DNA of 64,000 bases from Acanthochlamys bracteata (GCA_019914995.1 CM034128.1:6946501-7010500), one strand, 5' to 3'. Shown: positions 24,014 to 37,900, counted from the stretch's first letter. Notes: a model not told the origin generated them from the sequence alone. Translations and numbers: made by a program.

Positions 24014-25527
24014 CTATTTTACTAGTTCCTCTTCCTTGCCAGCCTCTTCCAGCTCTCGTAGTCCTCCAACCTTTTGTTCGATTTCTTCTAGTAGCTCCTC
24101 TCTCCAAAGCTCTGCCCGATTACCTTCTTCAATATCTTCTTGCTACATCACAAATCCAACAAGTTATTGAAATGGAAGGTTACTCGATGAAAACAATTTG
24201 TTTCGGTTATGGAAGCAAAAACCAAAAACCGTCATTTGTTCCGTTATAATCTCTGGTGCCATGATAAATGAAGATTCCACAAGCATATAGAGCAATGTGG
24301 CACCTTCCCTATGAAATTAAAAGTATAGCTTATTTCAGGTACCATTACTAAAAGCATATAAAGCAATGTGGCACCTTCCCTATTAAATTAAAAGTATAGC
24401 TTACTTCAGGTACCAATACTAAGCTCTGGTAAATCAGTTCCTTTCTTAGAAATGTTATTTCCATTCAGTCCAAGGGTCAGTCTCAAGTTATAGGTTGTCC
24501 TAAACGCTTTACTTAAGTTTAAGTTGATCAAGTTCAAACTCTATCTTATTTACTACCAAGGGCACTCTTCCTGTCTTTGTTTTAATTTGACATTGCCATA
24601 TGGATTTCAGCACTTACTATGACGTGAAATTGAATTATTCCCAAATATAAACCTTCTTTTTCGAATACAAAGATCAGATGTAATATCCCACATATGCCAA
24701 GTAAGTTTGGTTGAATCCATCTAAGAAATACAAGCACACAACCATGCTCTTGAAGTGCTTATTCAGTGTGGCATCATAGGCTTAAATATTCATCATGATA
24801 AAGGTGAGTACGCAGAAGAGTATGTAAATGTTACTCACTATTTGAAGGAATTTAGTCAATTCTATTTGAAGAAACAGTACAAGTTAGATCTTGATAGTCT
24901 ATCACAGTCTATAATAAGAAGATAAAGCCGAACTCTCTGAACATACAAATGTACAATCTTACATTTAAGTAGCCTGCTACATAGTTAATTTGTTATGTTT
25001 TTCTTTCAAGAAGTAAATTAAAGAAAAATATTGAAGAACTTTCCGAATATAAGCTTGCTGTGGTGTATACCCTTTCATAATACCAATGCACCGTGCCATC
25101 ACCCCCATCTTTCCTGTAGTCCTCTCCATCATAGAACGGATCCTAAAGTGAATACTCCTTCGTCATTCACATCAATGTTAACTAAAAACAGTATGATTAA
25201 GCTCAAGAATGAGGTTAGTCCACCTTTGTGGATCCAAAGAAACAACAACCCCAGCAAGTGAACATGATGTACATGGTATCTACAAGAGTTGGAATAAAGT
25301 TAAAACACACCATGGTACACATGAGTAATAAAAAAGTGAGGAACATAGAACTCCAATTAAGAACACTCACAAACATTCTTCAAGGTTTCATCATTGAGAT
25401 GCCATACTGACTTGTGAACAACATAATCTCTCTGGTTAAATACATGCTCAACCATAACTGCCATGAGAGGCCAATCGGGAAGAGCATTCACCTTCCATGA
25501 AGTTGTCCTACTCCTCTGTCCTTCACC
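24014..25527 (-). CDS. Unrecognised plant gene, 3' exons only
   Basis: Three minus-strand segments look coding and join in phase 0: 25527-25375 (ALPDWPLMAVMVEH, VVHKSVWHLNDETLKN), 25142-25071 (DPFYDGEDYRKDGGDG, then VHWYYER) and 24142-24014 (acidic, RAELWREELLEEIEQKVGG, then a stop). Together they give 117 residues. The Trp/Tyr-rich first parts and charged helical tail look like a genuine soluble protein, not random ORF, and splice sites flank each segment (GTAG acceptor, GTTTGT donor; TTTAG acceptor, GTATAC donor; TGTAG acceptor). The 5' part was not found: a 30-base candidate at about 25596-25630 could be one more exon. It may be a complete gene with exons further upstream or a truncated copy. 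I do not recognise the family and assign no function. Confidence 0.5.
24281..24422. repeat. Tandem duplication of 71 bp
   Basis: Units 24281-24351 and 24352-24422 both start AAGCATATA and include GCAATGTGGCACCTTCCCTA and CTTCAGGTACCA-like ends. They differ at only a few positions. They lie in the long intron of the unnamed minus-strand gene. Confidence 0.9.
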
Positions 25528-25850
25528 CTACAGAGAGACATGCGTGTAATAGGCAATTGGCCTTCAAACCTAAAGAGGGAGAAAATCAGAGACATGTACC
25601 AGCAACCAGCCATTGCTCCATTGAGGACGCTGTAATCTTGTCAGCTTCAGAAATTAAGAAAAATAATGTGATAAGTAAAATCAAGGTAATTGCAGCATGG
25701 ATGAAATTGGCAACTAATACATACAGTTCTTGGAGCTGAGCACAAGCTCGTTTTTGCTGGATTAAGAGTAGGAAAGTGTATCTGTAGGCTAGCGAGACAG
25801 AACCCCATCTGTCAAAATGTCCAGATTTTGAAGAAGTATTACTGAGATAG

Positions 25851-26066
25851 GTGGTGTTTGTGTGCCATGAAAGTCATCTGCTCAAAGAAAGCAAGGAAGT
25901 GGATAAGGAGGGTAAACCATTTCCACACAAAAGAAAGGGTGCTGATTCAAGTGATAGCATATCAGACAACTACATAATGGTCCCAGCAGACGTAAAAGGC
26001 CATGATGACAAACTTCAAATTGCAGTTATAAAGTTCTTGTTGCTAGCAAAAATACTTATGTGTTAA
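25851..26066 (+). other. Short coding-like ORF of unknown status
   Basis: A plus-strand stretch preceded by an AG reads as a charged peptide (KEVDKEGKPFPHKRKGADSS, then DNYIMVPADVKG). It could be an exon remnant or chance; no family is recognised and no partner exons were found. Confidence 0.2.
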
Positions 26067-26536
26067 ATGAAGTCCAGGGTTCAGTTATAAATAAACTATC
26101 TGTCGGTATGAATATGTATTCAAAAACAAAAGTGCTATGTTTTACTTCTAACCGTACATTGACACGTTAATTCTGCTAAAAATGTCCGTGTAATAATTTA
26201 CTAGTTGGAGAATATATTTAAATTAGATAGTAGTATAAAAATATAATTCAGTAAATGACACACCTCATCCCGGGACATAATAAATTGGTATCAAAGTTGG
26301 TCAGATCTTTAAACATCCGAGGACATGCATTTGCATTCTCCATTTTAATATTAACATTTGTGCTAGTGTTTTAACTTAGATTCCCAATGTTATGTTAGTA
26401 TTCTCGCTTAGTTTTTTGATATTCGCATTAACGTTAGCATTTTCATAGGTTTCGGTAAATGTGCTAGTAGTAATATGCTCACTAGGTCATGGTTTTTGCC
26501 AGAGATGTGCGCGAGTGTTACCTTTATTTAGGCTAA
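26067..26536. other. AT-rich stretch without a gene
   Basis: Nothing supportable seen. Confidence 0.35.
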
Positions 26537-26783
26537 GTGTGCGTTTGGTGTCACGTTTCAAAAACAGGTTTTTAATTTTTTTTTAATTTTATATTTTTAA
26601 TATATATTTTATAAATATTTAAAAATATAAATAATGTAAAAAAATATTACGTAATAAAATTATTTTATTATATATTTTTATTATTTTTTTAAAAATAAAA
26701 AAATAAAATTTATTTTTAAATAAAAATAAAAATAATTTTTATTTTAAAAAAATTTTATATCATAAGTAATTCTAAACGCATCT
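26537..26783. repeat. MITE copy 6 with TAA target duplication
   Basis: 247 bp, flanked by TAA at 26534-26536 and 26784-26786. Left end GTGTGCGTTTGG; right end CTAAACGCATCT, its inverted match. A 3-bp TAA duplication fits Tourist-like (PIF/Harbinger) elements. Confidence 0.85.
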
Positions 26784-27524
26784 TAATTTCGATTGAGCGT
26801 TGAAGCTTTCTCAACTGTGTTAAAATTCAAGAGGAATGTATGCCACAAGCTTTCACGCGCCGATCCAGGGGTCATGACTCCAAATAAATGCTTATATATT
26901 ACACAAATATTACTAAGTTTAACCTATCCAAAAACTTGAACACATCGTATAATTCAAATTTTCACAAATTTCAGATTACGGCTAGCTCAAATCTTTCAAA
27001 CTAACAATTCGCATTGACTGTCTACTTCGAAAGTCTAAATAGTCCAGAATCAATTCAGGTTGTTGTATAATGTTATGGATTTTATCGAGCTGATTCAACA
27101 TGGCATATGAGGACATCATACGTGCGGAGTTCTACTCTCCAACAATTTAAACTATTATTAATGCTAGATTTTAACTCAAATGCCATCCTAGATCAGTAAT
27201 TGAATACATTAATGCACATTAACCCACCGGCAGCTTCAAATGATTTGTGTATAAACCTAAGCTTTTCTTGCAACGGTAATTACTGAAAAACATAACTTAA
27301 GAACCACTAATCTAATTGGTAACTGCTGCATTAACAATACTAGGGAAGTCGATAGATTTTTCCAACAGCAAAGTCGTACTTCTTCGAAGCACCTCCCACA
27401 CGTGTCACAATTCTATTTGCTTATTCCGCTGGCAAACGTTTTTCCTCTCTGATATTAGGCGCGTGGAAGGTTCAAACATTCTTCCGTGTTAATTTTCTCT
27501 TACAAGAAACAGAGAGAGAGAGAG
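26784..27524. other. Promoter region of SEC11, no other gene
   Basis: No ORF of note. The last bases before the SEC11 start are a GA repeat (27511-27524), typical of plant 5' leaders. Confidence 0.4.
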
Positions 27525-30500
27525 ATGGGCAATGGCTACGTCTCTGTTCGTTCTCTACAACCCCGGCATGTTGTTTCTCAAGCCGTTACTCTGGGTGTGT
27601 ATGATTCGAAAAACTTTGGCATCTATTTCGATTCCATTTCTTTTTCTCTTTCATTGCTTCAATTTTGAGTTCGTTTTCTGACTCTGCAATTCTTGTTACC
27701 TTGTCTACACAAATTCAATGTTTATCCATGTTATTATATGCTGGAATGGTACTTTTTTTAGTGCAGATGAATTACTCTCTGACGATGTTTCGATTTTTTT
27801 GTTTTAGTAGAACTAATACTTTTTTCCTTATAGATAGTAGTAAAGACTGTTTGGCTAAGGGATTTTGCAAGTAAAATTATATGGTTGTCTTAGGTGAAAA
27901 ATAGTCTCGACGCACTTGACGATCGTCTATGATAAGGGAGGAACAACTGATCTGTACTGGCATTGTATTCATAACATTCCATGAGAAACCAGATACTTGA
28001 TTGAACATAAACCTGCTTATCTTATTGTATACATTGAAATAATTCATTAAAGCTGTCTGGCCATTTAGTAACATATTTAATAGCAGTTGCTTGAAAGTCC
28101 TTATGTCAGATGAGGGTTTAAGACCATTGAATAGATTAAATACGTAACTGGGAGTTGGTTTATTTTTCCACTATACTGTCCAAAGTCTCTAGCATGTTGT
28201 CCAAATTAAGTCTCTATTACAGGGAGAACTATTGTGGTTCCTCTAATCATATCCATGACATATAGTGTTTCATTTACGATTCGAGCATATTAATTAGTCA
28301 AACCAACTGAATGCCACTTTAAATTATTCACTTAAGCAAACAATATTGGCTGTCATTTTAACTATTACATCGTTAAATTACATAACAACTTTATTACCAA
28401 AACATATTAAGTATCAACTTTTTAATTGTTAAAGAAGGTCAAATTGTTTTGGTTATTCAATTGATTAACATCTCAGTATGTTATTCCTTATAATCTTGTA
28501 GGCAGATACATTGGATTGGTTATAATACTATGGAAGGTGTTGATACTGGTAACTGGAAGCGAGGCACCAGTTGTAGTTGTTCTTTCCGGAAGCATGGAGC
28601 CTGGTTTTAAAAAGGCAAGTCCTGTATGCTAGTGTCGAAATATTTCTTTTGCTGTGAACATTATTGAAAATTTCATGAGGGAAATAATTTGCACATTTTC
28701 ATTTATTCAATGCATCAACATGAACTTTGAAATGAGGAAGCATTTCTCTGCCCCTTTTTGATCTAGTGTTAGGATTATTTTATTTTTTTCTCTTCCAGAG
28801 CTTTCATGAATATCTTATTGATATCTGGAATTCTTATTTGCCACTATTCTCTTATATACCAAACTATTATTTACAATTGCAGGGAGATATTCTATTCTTG
28901 CATATGAATAAAGATCCTATTCGAGCTGGGGATATAGTCGTTTTTAGGATTGAGGTACGTTATCTGATATGCGAGCCTATCGTTCCTAAATATCATTCTC
29001 TTTTGTCATAAATTATTAAATTGTTATTGGTGAGGATAGCTTTCAAATTACATAGTTATAACGGACATGAAAGTAAAACTAAAAGTATGTGTACCCAGGG
29101 TATGCTTTTTCATTGATCATTTCATTCTCCATTCATACTACTTTTTTGGGGATTTGATTTGCAAACTAAAGTTTATATGTATGTTGGAAGTACATACTGG
29201 ATTATCGCAATGGTTAAAAGGAGCACCACACAAACATGCAATTTTCTGTAGGTTAATTTGAATTTTTCAGCATCCCTTTTTCATGATTATGGCAATTTCA
29301 ACTTCTATGACTATGGATAGTTAAGCAAAGCTACCACTTTGTATATGTCTAGTTGTATGGTCCACCTCCTATCTTTAAACTATCACCTAATGTTTTGCAT
29401 GGTTGAAGAGCTTTCATATATGTGCCTGTTGTCAAAAACACTACCCACAGTTATGAATGAACACTTACGCTTATGCTGTACACATTAAGCATTTTGTGCG
29501 TTCATGAACTGCAGTCCAAGTGACTCTTTTCTAAATGATAAAAATTAAAAGTTAAATTGATATATTCTACGCATTTATGACAAACTCGGAATCTTGATTT
29601 TTCGATTTCGCTATCAAGTTATACAATATTTGTTTTCTCTAGTGGGACTCTCAGTGATTATATGTATGAACTCAATTGTCAAGTTATGTCTTACCTCTCT
29701 TTAACCCTTGCATGATTGATCTACTGAAGTACTTGATGAAAGTCTTCTGCATGTTAGGTACTAGGAGGATTTGATATATGATCTTATCTGTTATATGCAA
29801 TGCTCTTATTTTCTGTTGCAGGGGAGACCGATTCCAATTGTGCATCGGGTAATCAAGGTAGTGCACATAATGGATCTGTCCTTCTTGTTACTTTTTATAA
29901 ATGTTGTATCATCTGATAATCCAAAAGTGTATGCATTTGTGATCCTGATTCGTGTTCTGGATTTATAATGATTCAACTTTAGGCATGAGCTGCTGAAATA
30001 TTAATGTTAGTTACCAATAGTTGAAAGCAAACAAGTTCAAGTCTAGATAATTGTCACTAGAAAAGCTCAAGTTCAGCAGTGAAGGAGCTCGGTTAAAGTT
30101 GAAGCTTGGTATAAATTAGGTCTTCTGCGACACATGAGTCTGGTAATGTCAAATGTACCAATGTGTATGCAATAATGTAATGATGACTTAATCTGCAGAG
30201 ATATATGAATCTAGGAACAATGTCAAATAAAGCTGCTCATAAAGTTGCTATAGTCCTGTGTGATAACATGAGGTACCAAACTTAACAAGCTCATGGTATG
30301 CATATATTTAGTTAGGAATCAGTGTCCTGTTTTCCCCCCTATTCATTGCACTTTTGTCATGATTTGTGTATTTTTTTCTCGAGCTTGTATGGTTCATGTG
30401 AAAAAGATGCATGTGACATTTTTGCTTGACAATAGTAGTTATAATAATGTTGTCTTATCTATCCAATCTAGGTCCATCAGCGACAGACTTCCAGAGGGAT

Positions 30501-31208
30501 TGAAATTCTAACAAAAGGTACAAAATATACCTTGCGTTGCGAAATTTGCCAGAATTGCCGAAATCCCCTAGAACTGTTCAAAAATTCTTAGGAACTACTC
30601 CTTTCGTCCATGACCGGATTGAGTGTGATAGAGAATTAAGTTTTGCTGTGATGGAAGGTTATGTATATATATTAGAAATTATTCCAGCTTATAAGTCTTA
30701 GAGATGTTGGAAAAGAGTTTCCTCTCCATATAATGGTACACTATTTAGTTTCATCTAACACGTTCATTGTTTCTATACAACTTATTACAGGAGATAATAA
30801 CCCAATTGATGATAGGGGTCTCTATGCATATGGCCAGCACTGGCTTCATCAGCACCAAATTATTGGAAGAGCAGTAGGGTATGAAGATTCAAAAATTTCC
30901 AACTAGTGAATTCTTTATAAGACCTTCGATTCACTATCTTTGCCAAATCATTTTCTTTCTCCAGACATTCCTTTTTGAGAACGTATGCGAATGTTTTCCT
31001 GTAGGTTTGTACCTTATCTTGGCTGGTTGTCAATCATCATGACGGAAACACCAGCAGTAAAGGTATGTTCACCTTGACGTAGCTTATTTACTCTGATATA
31101 TATGTATCAATATTGTCGAAAGTACAGTTTGATGAGTTCCTGTGGATGCACTTCTTGCAGTTTGGTTTCTTTGGTATCCTTGGATTGCTGGCAATTATCT
31201 TAGAATGA
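27525..31208 (+). CDS. SEC11: Signal peptidase complex catalytic subunit SEC11
   Basis: ER membrane serine protease that removes signal peptides from secretory proteins (family S26B). Eight exons: 27525-27594, 28502-28614, 28883-28954, 29822-29857, 30472-30517, 30791-30878, 31005-31062 and 31161-31208. All junctions keep frame, giving 176 residues, close to the 180 usual for SEC11. A membrane span lies at about 25-42. Catalytic Ser54 sits in VVVVLSGSMEPGFKKGD, His93 in PIPIVHRVIKVH, and the conserved Asp pair at 119-120 in GDNNPIDDRGLY. The C-terminal hydrophobic segment ends GLLAIILE. Intron 2 has GC (GCAAGT) in place of GT at its donor; the coding match on both sides requires this GC-AG junction. 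The start ATG directly follows a GA-rich leader. Identification is secure. Confidence 0.96.
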
Positions 31209-31986
31209 TAAAAGTACGGCGAACGGAAGTCATATAGCTGCATAGTTAGTACTAGACACGCCGCTGACTCGAACCCAATGGTTGTTGGAAACTACATGGG
31301 AGGAGGAAAGAAATGTACAGCTGAAATGATGACTGCATTTGCTAACAGGAAATTCTTTATTGCAATAATTCTCAGTTTCTTGTTTTAATTATTTCGGTGA
31401 CTTGCTTTTATTAGTTATGTTTGACTTGTTCTTAAGATCAAGGAAGAAGTTATCAATTGCTTCTCTTAATATGCTTCACCTTCTTCTCATTAATGTCTTT
31501 TATCGTGATGGTTTATTTACATATGAAATTGTAAGCAAATTTTATTTCATAAATTGGAAAAAGTTAACACTTTTTAAAGTTAATAATTCTCCCAATTACT
31601 TAAAGATGAATTGGACCATGAAGCATATATGAATGTTGGCCTTGAGGTAAACAACTTTCTTTTTACGTCGAGGAATCGTTTTAACAGCATAATGAGCTCA
31701 AATGGCAAGAAAAATGCGATGCGCAGCGGAAGGGGCTGTGAAGCAGATTGGCATAGTGTCTTCTGACTGGCCCAAATTTTGTTGGGCAATTTTGGTTGTT
31801 ATTTTACTGGATGGTGATGGACTAGATTCTGACACGCTCATTCTTCTGCGGTCTCCAATTAAACAGCAAGCCAATCGGTCTCTCTCTTCTCCTCATACTT
31901 CCTATCTCTCTCTTTATCTTTCCGAACTCAATTGAATTAAACTGAAAAAACCGAAACCAAAGCGAAACCAGTTTCTGTTCTCTCTC
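31209..31986. other. SEC11 3' flank and GC1 promoter region
   Basis: Two short stretches look coding by composition, 31264-31350 (NPMVVGNYMGGGKK) and 31603-31645 (DELDHEAYMNVGLE, then a GTAAAC donor-like site), but have no recognised family. They may be 3' UTR or relic exons. Confidence 0.3.
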
Positions 31987-34900
31987 ATGGCAGCTCTCCT
32001 CAACACTCTTTGCCACCCTTTTTCCGCTGTTCGCTGCAACAAGGTTGATCAACTTCTTTAATCTTCCATGTGACAATTACTTATCTCTCTTCTTATTCTC
32101 TTTGAATTCCTCCTACCTTTGTATTTTTGTTTAGTTTATTATTGCATGCAAACAATGTAGCATGATTTTCTTTCTAAAATGCTTTCCCTGCTTTCTTCCC
32201 AACTCCAATTTCATACTGAGTTTTAAGAAAACTTATTTCTATTGCTTTTATATTTCGAAAGATCATACTGTCTTCTTGTTTATAGCTTGTTAGTTGTTAT
32301 GTGGCTTCAAAATAAGAAGGGTGTGGATAGGGGCACCCCCCACCCTTAGGGGCATCTATGAGGCACTCCCTATTTAGAATACTTCAAATTCAATATCTAC
32401 TGTTGAATATGAAGCATGATCTCAGTGATAAATTCGCTCAATCAGAACAGTAACCCATCTCATCTTGCATATATATTGCCTCTTGATCAATTAAAGTTTG
32501 ATTGGTAGTTCGAGTATCAATAAGATTTTGATCCATAATTCTTCATATTCAACGGTGGAGATTGAATTTGAAACATTCTAAATATGGGTGCCCCTAAGAG
32601 TTAGGCATGCTCCTATCCACACCGAAATAAGAATCCTTTTTATGCGGCAAATATTCATACTTATTTGTATTTCGGTGAGAATAGGCCCACATTGAGTTGG
32701 CCTAGACTTGCGGGGGCTTATAAGGAAAGGGCACCCTCCTCTTAACAACCGGTTTTAAGGGTGTATGTTTACTCCTCCGTTTGTTTGTTCATATAAGGGG
32801 TGTTTGGGAGTGCTTATTGAATAGAAATTTTTCTGAAAAAGAGCTTTCAGAAATATTATTTTATAAATATTAAAAAAATAAAAATTATATATATATTCAT
32901 TTCATAACCTATATTTATCTATATCTTCCAAATTTTAAAAAAAATATTTCTAAAAAATTGTGCATAATTTTTTTGAAGTTGAAAAGGAGCTTATTGGGAT
33001 TGATAAGCAATCCCAGACATGCCTAATAGTATCAGTGTTGAAATTATGAGTAGATTATTTTGTGCAAATTAAGCTCAAAGACGCCAGCGTCTATCTGGCT
33101 ATATAGATGGGTGTGGAGTGGGGCAAATAATCCCTAACCCTAACGCCAGCTCTTGCCGTCTATGCTTCGCGTGACGGTTGGTGTGAGAATAGTCCCACAT
33201 AAGTAGTTGGCTTATTGTTGGGGCTCAAAAGAGAGGGGCACCCTCGTCTTAACAACTGGCTTTTAAGGTTGTAGTTATACCTCTCCATTTGTTTGTTCAC
33301 ATTTTCTATGTGGGTTATTTAGAGTGTGACTTACAGTTTTACGCTCTTTGCTGATATAATGTTGTTCTTTTGTAGACAAATGGGTTCAGGAAGTGGAAGG
33401 TGGTGTGTCCTAATAGTGGCTCCAGTATTGATTCGTCACCTGAGGTTTGGAAAAAAAGATAATTTGCATTATTGAAGAGAAATGTATTTTCCTTCAGCGT
33501 CATGATTAAAAATAGAATTAGTAATACTTGAAACCCAATTTGATAGTGTTCATCCTAATTGCAAAAAGATAACTGTGTTAACTTGATTCTTCATATACTC
33601 TTCTTCATGGTTCTAGGTAGATCAGATGGTTGTATCTATAACTGGAGCAACAGGATTTATTGGCCAAAGATTGGTTCAGAAGTTACTTGCAGGTCTGTTC
33701 TGTTGGCTGTTTAATTAGCTTATAGTTGCTTTATTATGCGTAGTAGAAAGTGCTTTTTTTAATCTCTGAGGATCTCATTGTATCTTTATAACTAAGCAGT
33801 TTGTCTGCATTATTAAACCGGGAAGTAGTTACAAAGAAATGTGTGGCTTGTTACCTTCTTTGAATACTCCAGTCAGTATGTACTATGCTCCTTCAATTTA
33901 CATCTGTGATCTTATCCACACTGTACATCTGATTATTCTGAAAAATAGAAAAGATGGTAAATGCAATGCCCTCACTTTAGGGATTGAGTTTCCTTACTTT
34001 AGAGTGGATCTCCTTATAGTTTAGAGTAAACAACTTATCATACTTGTACAATTATAGGGTATTATTGGATGGTCTGTTGCTCATGTTTGATGAGCTGCTA
34101 TTTATGTTGGTATAATTCATGTAGATCATCATGTGGTGCGTGTTTTGACTCGCTCGAAAGCTAAGGCCAAATCAGTTTTTCCGGGTAAGAAGGTAATGAA
34201 TGTTTCTAACAAATTTTACCTATGATCCATTATTTTGTCCAAGGTATCTGTTAACTGTTATGGTATTTTCCTTTTCAAGTTTTTAAAGTAAGTAGTTAGG
34301 CTATTCAAATAGTTTTGGGATAATGCTAGCTATTATTAGGCATGGTAAACTTGGAACATTCATTTATATTTGATGCATCAGAAGCAATGATTTGCCTGAA
34401 TTCCCGTAATCAATACATTAGTCATACTGTAACTCAGGTGCTAGGATCTACGTTATATACTAGTTTAACAAATTGGGTTAGATATAAATTCTAACCAACA
34501 GATGGTGTTGCACGCATACTTAGAGTTTAGCTGTAAGTCATAATTAATCCTGGAGAACTCTAAGAAAATTGCATTATGTGTTAATGTACAACTTATTGTT
34601 CACAAGTTTGGTGAATGGATCTCCTGACCATGCCATCAAGATATTGGTAAAACAATTAACGAGAATGTTTGACACTCAGCTTTAGTTCAAAGTTCTTATA
34701 GTACAACTGCAAGCATGTTACTTTTGACTTCTTTTAGCAGACATGATGCTAGATGTTAGAAGTATGCTGATTTTTTCAGCTTTCGATCGAATTAATCATC
34801 ATACAAACTCCATAGAGTTGCAACAGTACTAACATCCACAAGTACTTCCGTGCATTGTTATTCTAGTGACATATTTTTATTGTCTAATGGGAATCAAATA

Positions 34901-37900
34901 TTAATGCACGAAATGATTATTTAAGGGTACTGGCAACATCTCAGATTTTCTGCTCGAGATGGTAAATGCAATAAGAAAGTTTATACATTATCCAGTATCA
35001 TAGATCTTCTGAAGTTTGCAAGGAATCATTTTTCAATGTAGGAATATATTATATTCATCTTTTTCTAAGTTACATGCTAGTGATTCTGACAATTTGATTA
35101 CAAATCTCTCGAATTCATTTTGTTACTATTATTTTTTATGTCAACCCAGCTCTGATTGCTAGTCAAGTATAGCATCACAAGTATAGCATCAAGATGAGGT
35201 TCAACTACCTTAAGAAATCTAGCAATATTCGATGTGTCAATGGTTAAATATCATGGCACCACGAAGTCAGCTAAGCGTACCTCATTTTTTGCATAAAAAC
35301 ATGAAACTTACAATGTTTTAGGAGCTTTTCGAAATTTTGCATCTATGACACTAGTTATGTTGGAGTAGGTTCAGTTTTGAGCTTTTAATTTCTTGAAGTA
35401 TATAAAACCATGCTCGTTGTTACTGGCACAATTGCAGCTGAACACCTTCTGAAAATTAAGATTGCTGAAGAAGGGCAGTGGGAGGACTGCATACAAGGTT
35501 CTGATGCTGTTGTTAATTTGGCTGGACTGCCTATAAGTACAAGATGGTCATCTGAGGTTGTCAGCCATGTTTCTTTTATTTCTCTCTTTTCTTTTGTTTT
35601 TCTTTCTGGAATAATTTCTTTGGCTTAAGCGGTAAGACCTTGACTCTGGTGCTATGTTGGTTAGTCCTGCTAAGTGGAGCATAGAGAAAATGATCAATCT
35701 GGGAATCTCTACTAAGACAAATCATTCTTTATGCACGATGCATGCAGCATGTGATGCCACTACCTCATCATTATGTTTATTGTTTACTAATCAAGCTTTT
35801 GTTTAATTATTTCTATAACTGCGTCTACATGATGCACTGAGGTCCATCTTTGTATTGGCATTAGCTCGTCAAAATTGCTCATCTTTCTCATGTTTGAATT
35901 CGCTGTCATTACAGTCATATATAGTTTCATTGGAAATGACCCAATTATAAACTTGTATATCTTCTCGAAACGATCTATTTTTATTCTGTATTTGTTATCT
36001 AAAGAAAAATCCTGCATGTTTTATGCAGATCAAGAAAGAGATTAAACAAAGTCGTGTCTATGTCACTTCCAAGGTTTGTTCATGTTATATTCTCAATCTT
36101 TTATGCCTCTCTATATTTTCTTGAGTTGTTTCCATTTATGCAGTCGAGATATGGTTTTTGACATTGTTATTCACTTGATGTTTTAGGTTGTAGATTTGAT
36201 AAACAAGACAGACTTTGATAATCGTCCCTCTGTTTTGGTCAGTGCCACAGCTGTTGGTTACTATGGTACGTGTTTATAATCTTACGTTATTCTGAAGTAC
36301 TAAACATGTAATGTACTACGTTGTTTGCAAAACTGTAAATATGGATATGGTGAGTTTCTAAATTTCTCTGTTCTTTCTTCTTGTTGTCTGTTGCATCTAC
36401 TTAACAGTAATGTGCATTGCTTAGAAATACCAGTCATCTTGAGCACTAGCTTCGTCTATGCTAGCAATCTTGTTTAATACATTTTCTTGTTATTCAATAG
36501 TCAAGCATCAATGTGTATAAGAATTTGTGTGTATTCGTTCTTTAGGTGATTATGATATGAATTCTCTTTCGGTATATTGAAGAAGACATATATTCAATCT
36601 CTGAGTATGCAAGCTAGCATGCAAACCATGTATTACCTGTGATAATAGATGGCTTTTAATGCAAAACATGCTTGGAATAGGAATATAAATTAAGCGCTAT
36701 TTGATTACAACTGGGGAATGAGAACTTTAAATCATATCACCAGAAAATATTGAAATATTCTCCTTAAGGAAAAACCTGATTTTTTTTATATTGCCCCCCT
36801 CAAAGCATAAGTTCATCAGCTTTTACTCCTATTTACGTTTGCTACTTGTGCACTTCTAGGCACCAGTGAAACAAAAGTCTTCAATGAGAAAAGCCCTCCT
36901 GGGAGTGACTACCTAGCAGAGGTTGGATGCTACCAGAATAATATTTGGGCCAAATAATTTTTAGTTAAAGAAGATCCAGAGCTTGAAAGTAAATTATCCG
37001 AGCAAATATCAAGATTATTGTACTGAACTGCTTTTGTTCATTTTGAGTTTCATTGTTAGGTTTGTAAAGAATGGGAAGCAAAGGCACTTGAAGTAGATAA
37101 AGATGTGAGATTGGCACTTATTCGTATTGGTGTTGTGCTTGGGAAGGATGGAGGGGCCTTAGGTTTGTCCCTCTACAAACTAATACTTCATAAGTATTCT
37201 ACATAATGGAAGCATAATCTCCTGTTGCCAAGAGCACATTGTCCTGCATGCAAGCATTTTCAGTAGTTTATAACTTCTTTTTATGCATGAACTCAGAGCT
37301 TGCACATTATTTGTGTTTTGCATGTAACAGTATTTTGGTTTGTTTTTTTGAGGTACATAATGTTGTATCTCTAACTTTCATTAAGTTGTGCCTATGGTTA
37401 TGTTTGGTTTTCCAGTTCCTATTAGGTGCTGAGGTTTCAATTTAACTAGGTTCAGAATGAAACATTGTGTTTATCTTATCGTGCTACGGTATACATGCTT
37501 TCATTTTCCGAAGAGGAGATTTATATCTCTACTAGTAGCAAGCATGCTCGTTACACAAGCTACTATCAAATCATCTCCACAACAAATGTTTTAAAACTAG
37601 CACAAAAACTAGTGAGTCTCACGCATGCATTTTAGTAAATTTTAATAATATGGTCGTGGAAAATAAATCAAGCAGAATTATTGGCAGTTTTTCACTAGAG
37701 ACCTATAAGCAAGCAATTTCTCTGCATTCATGTTTCATGCAAGCTAAGAATCTATAGATGGTTTTAATATATATTTATTGTAATTCAAAAGATCTTGTAG
37801 AAGATTAGCTTAGCCTTCTGTTAAAGTTCCTATTCCACTTGGTGCAGCAAAGATGATCCCTCTCTTCAAGATGTTCGCTGGTGGCCCTGTAGGGAGTGGA

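Noticed and set aside
35410-35437. Start of GC1 exon 5 at the ATG at 35410
   Set aside because: The reading frame from exon 4 (ending at CCGG before GTAAGA) matches only an acceptor at TTGCAG, so the exon starts at 35438.
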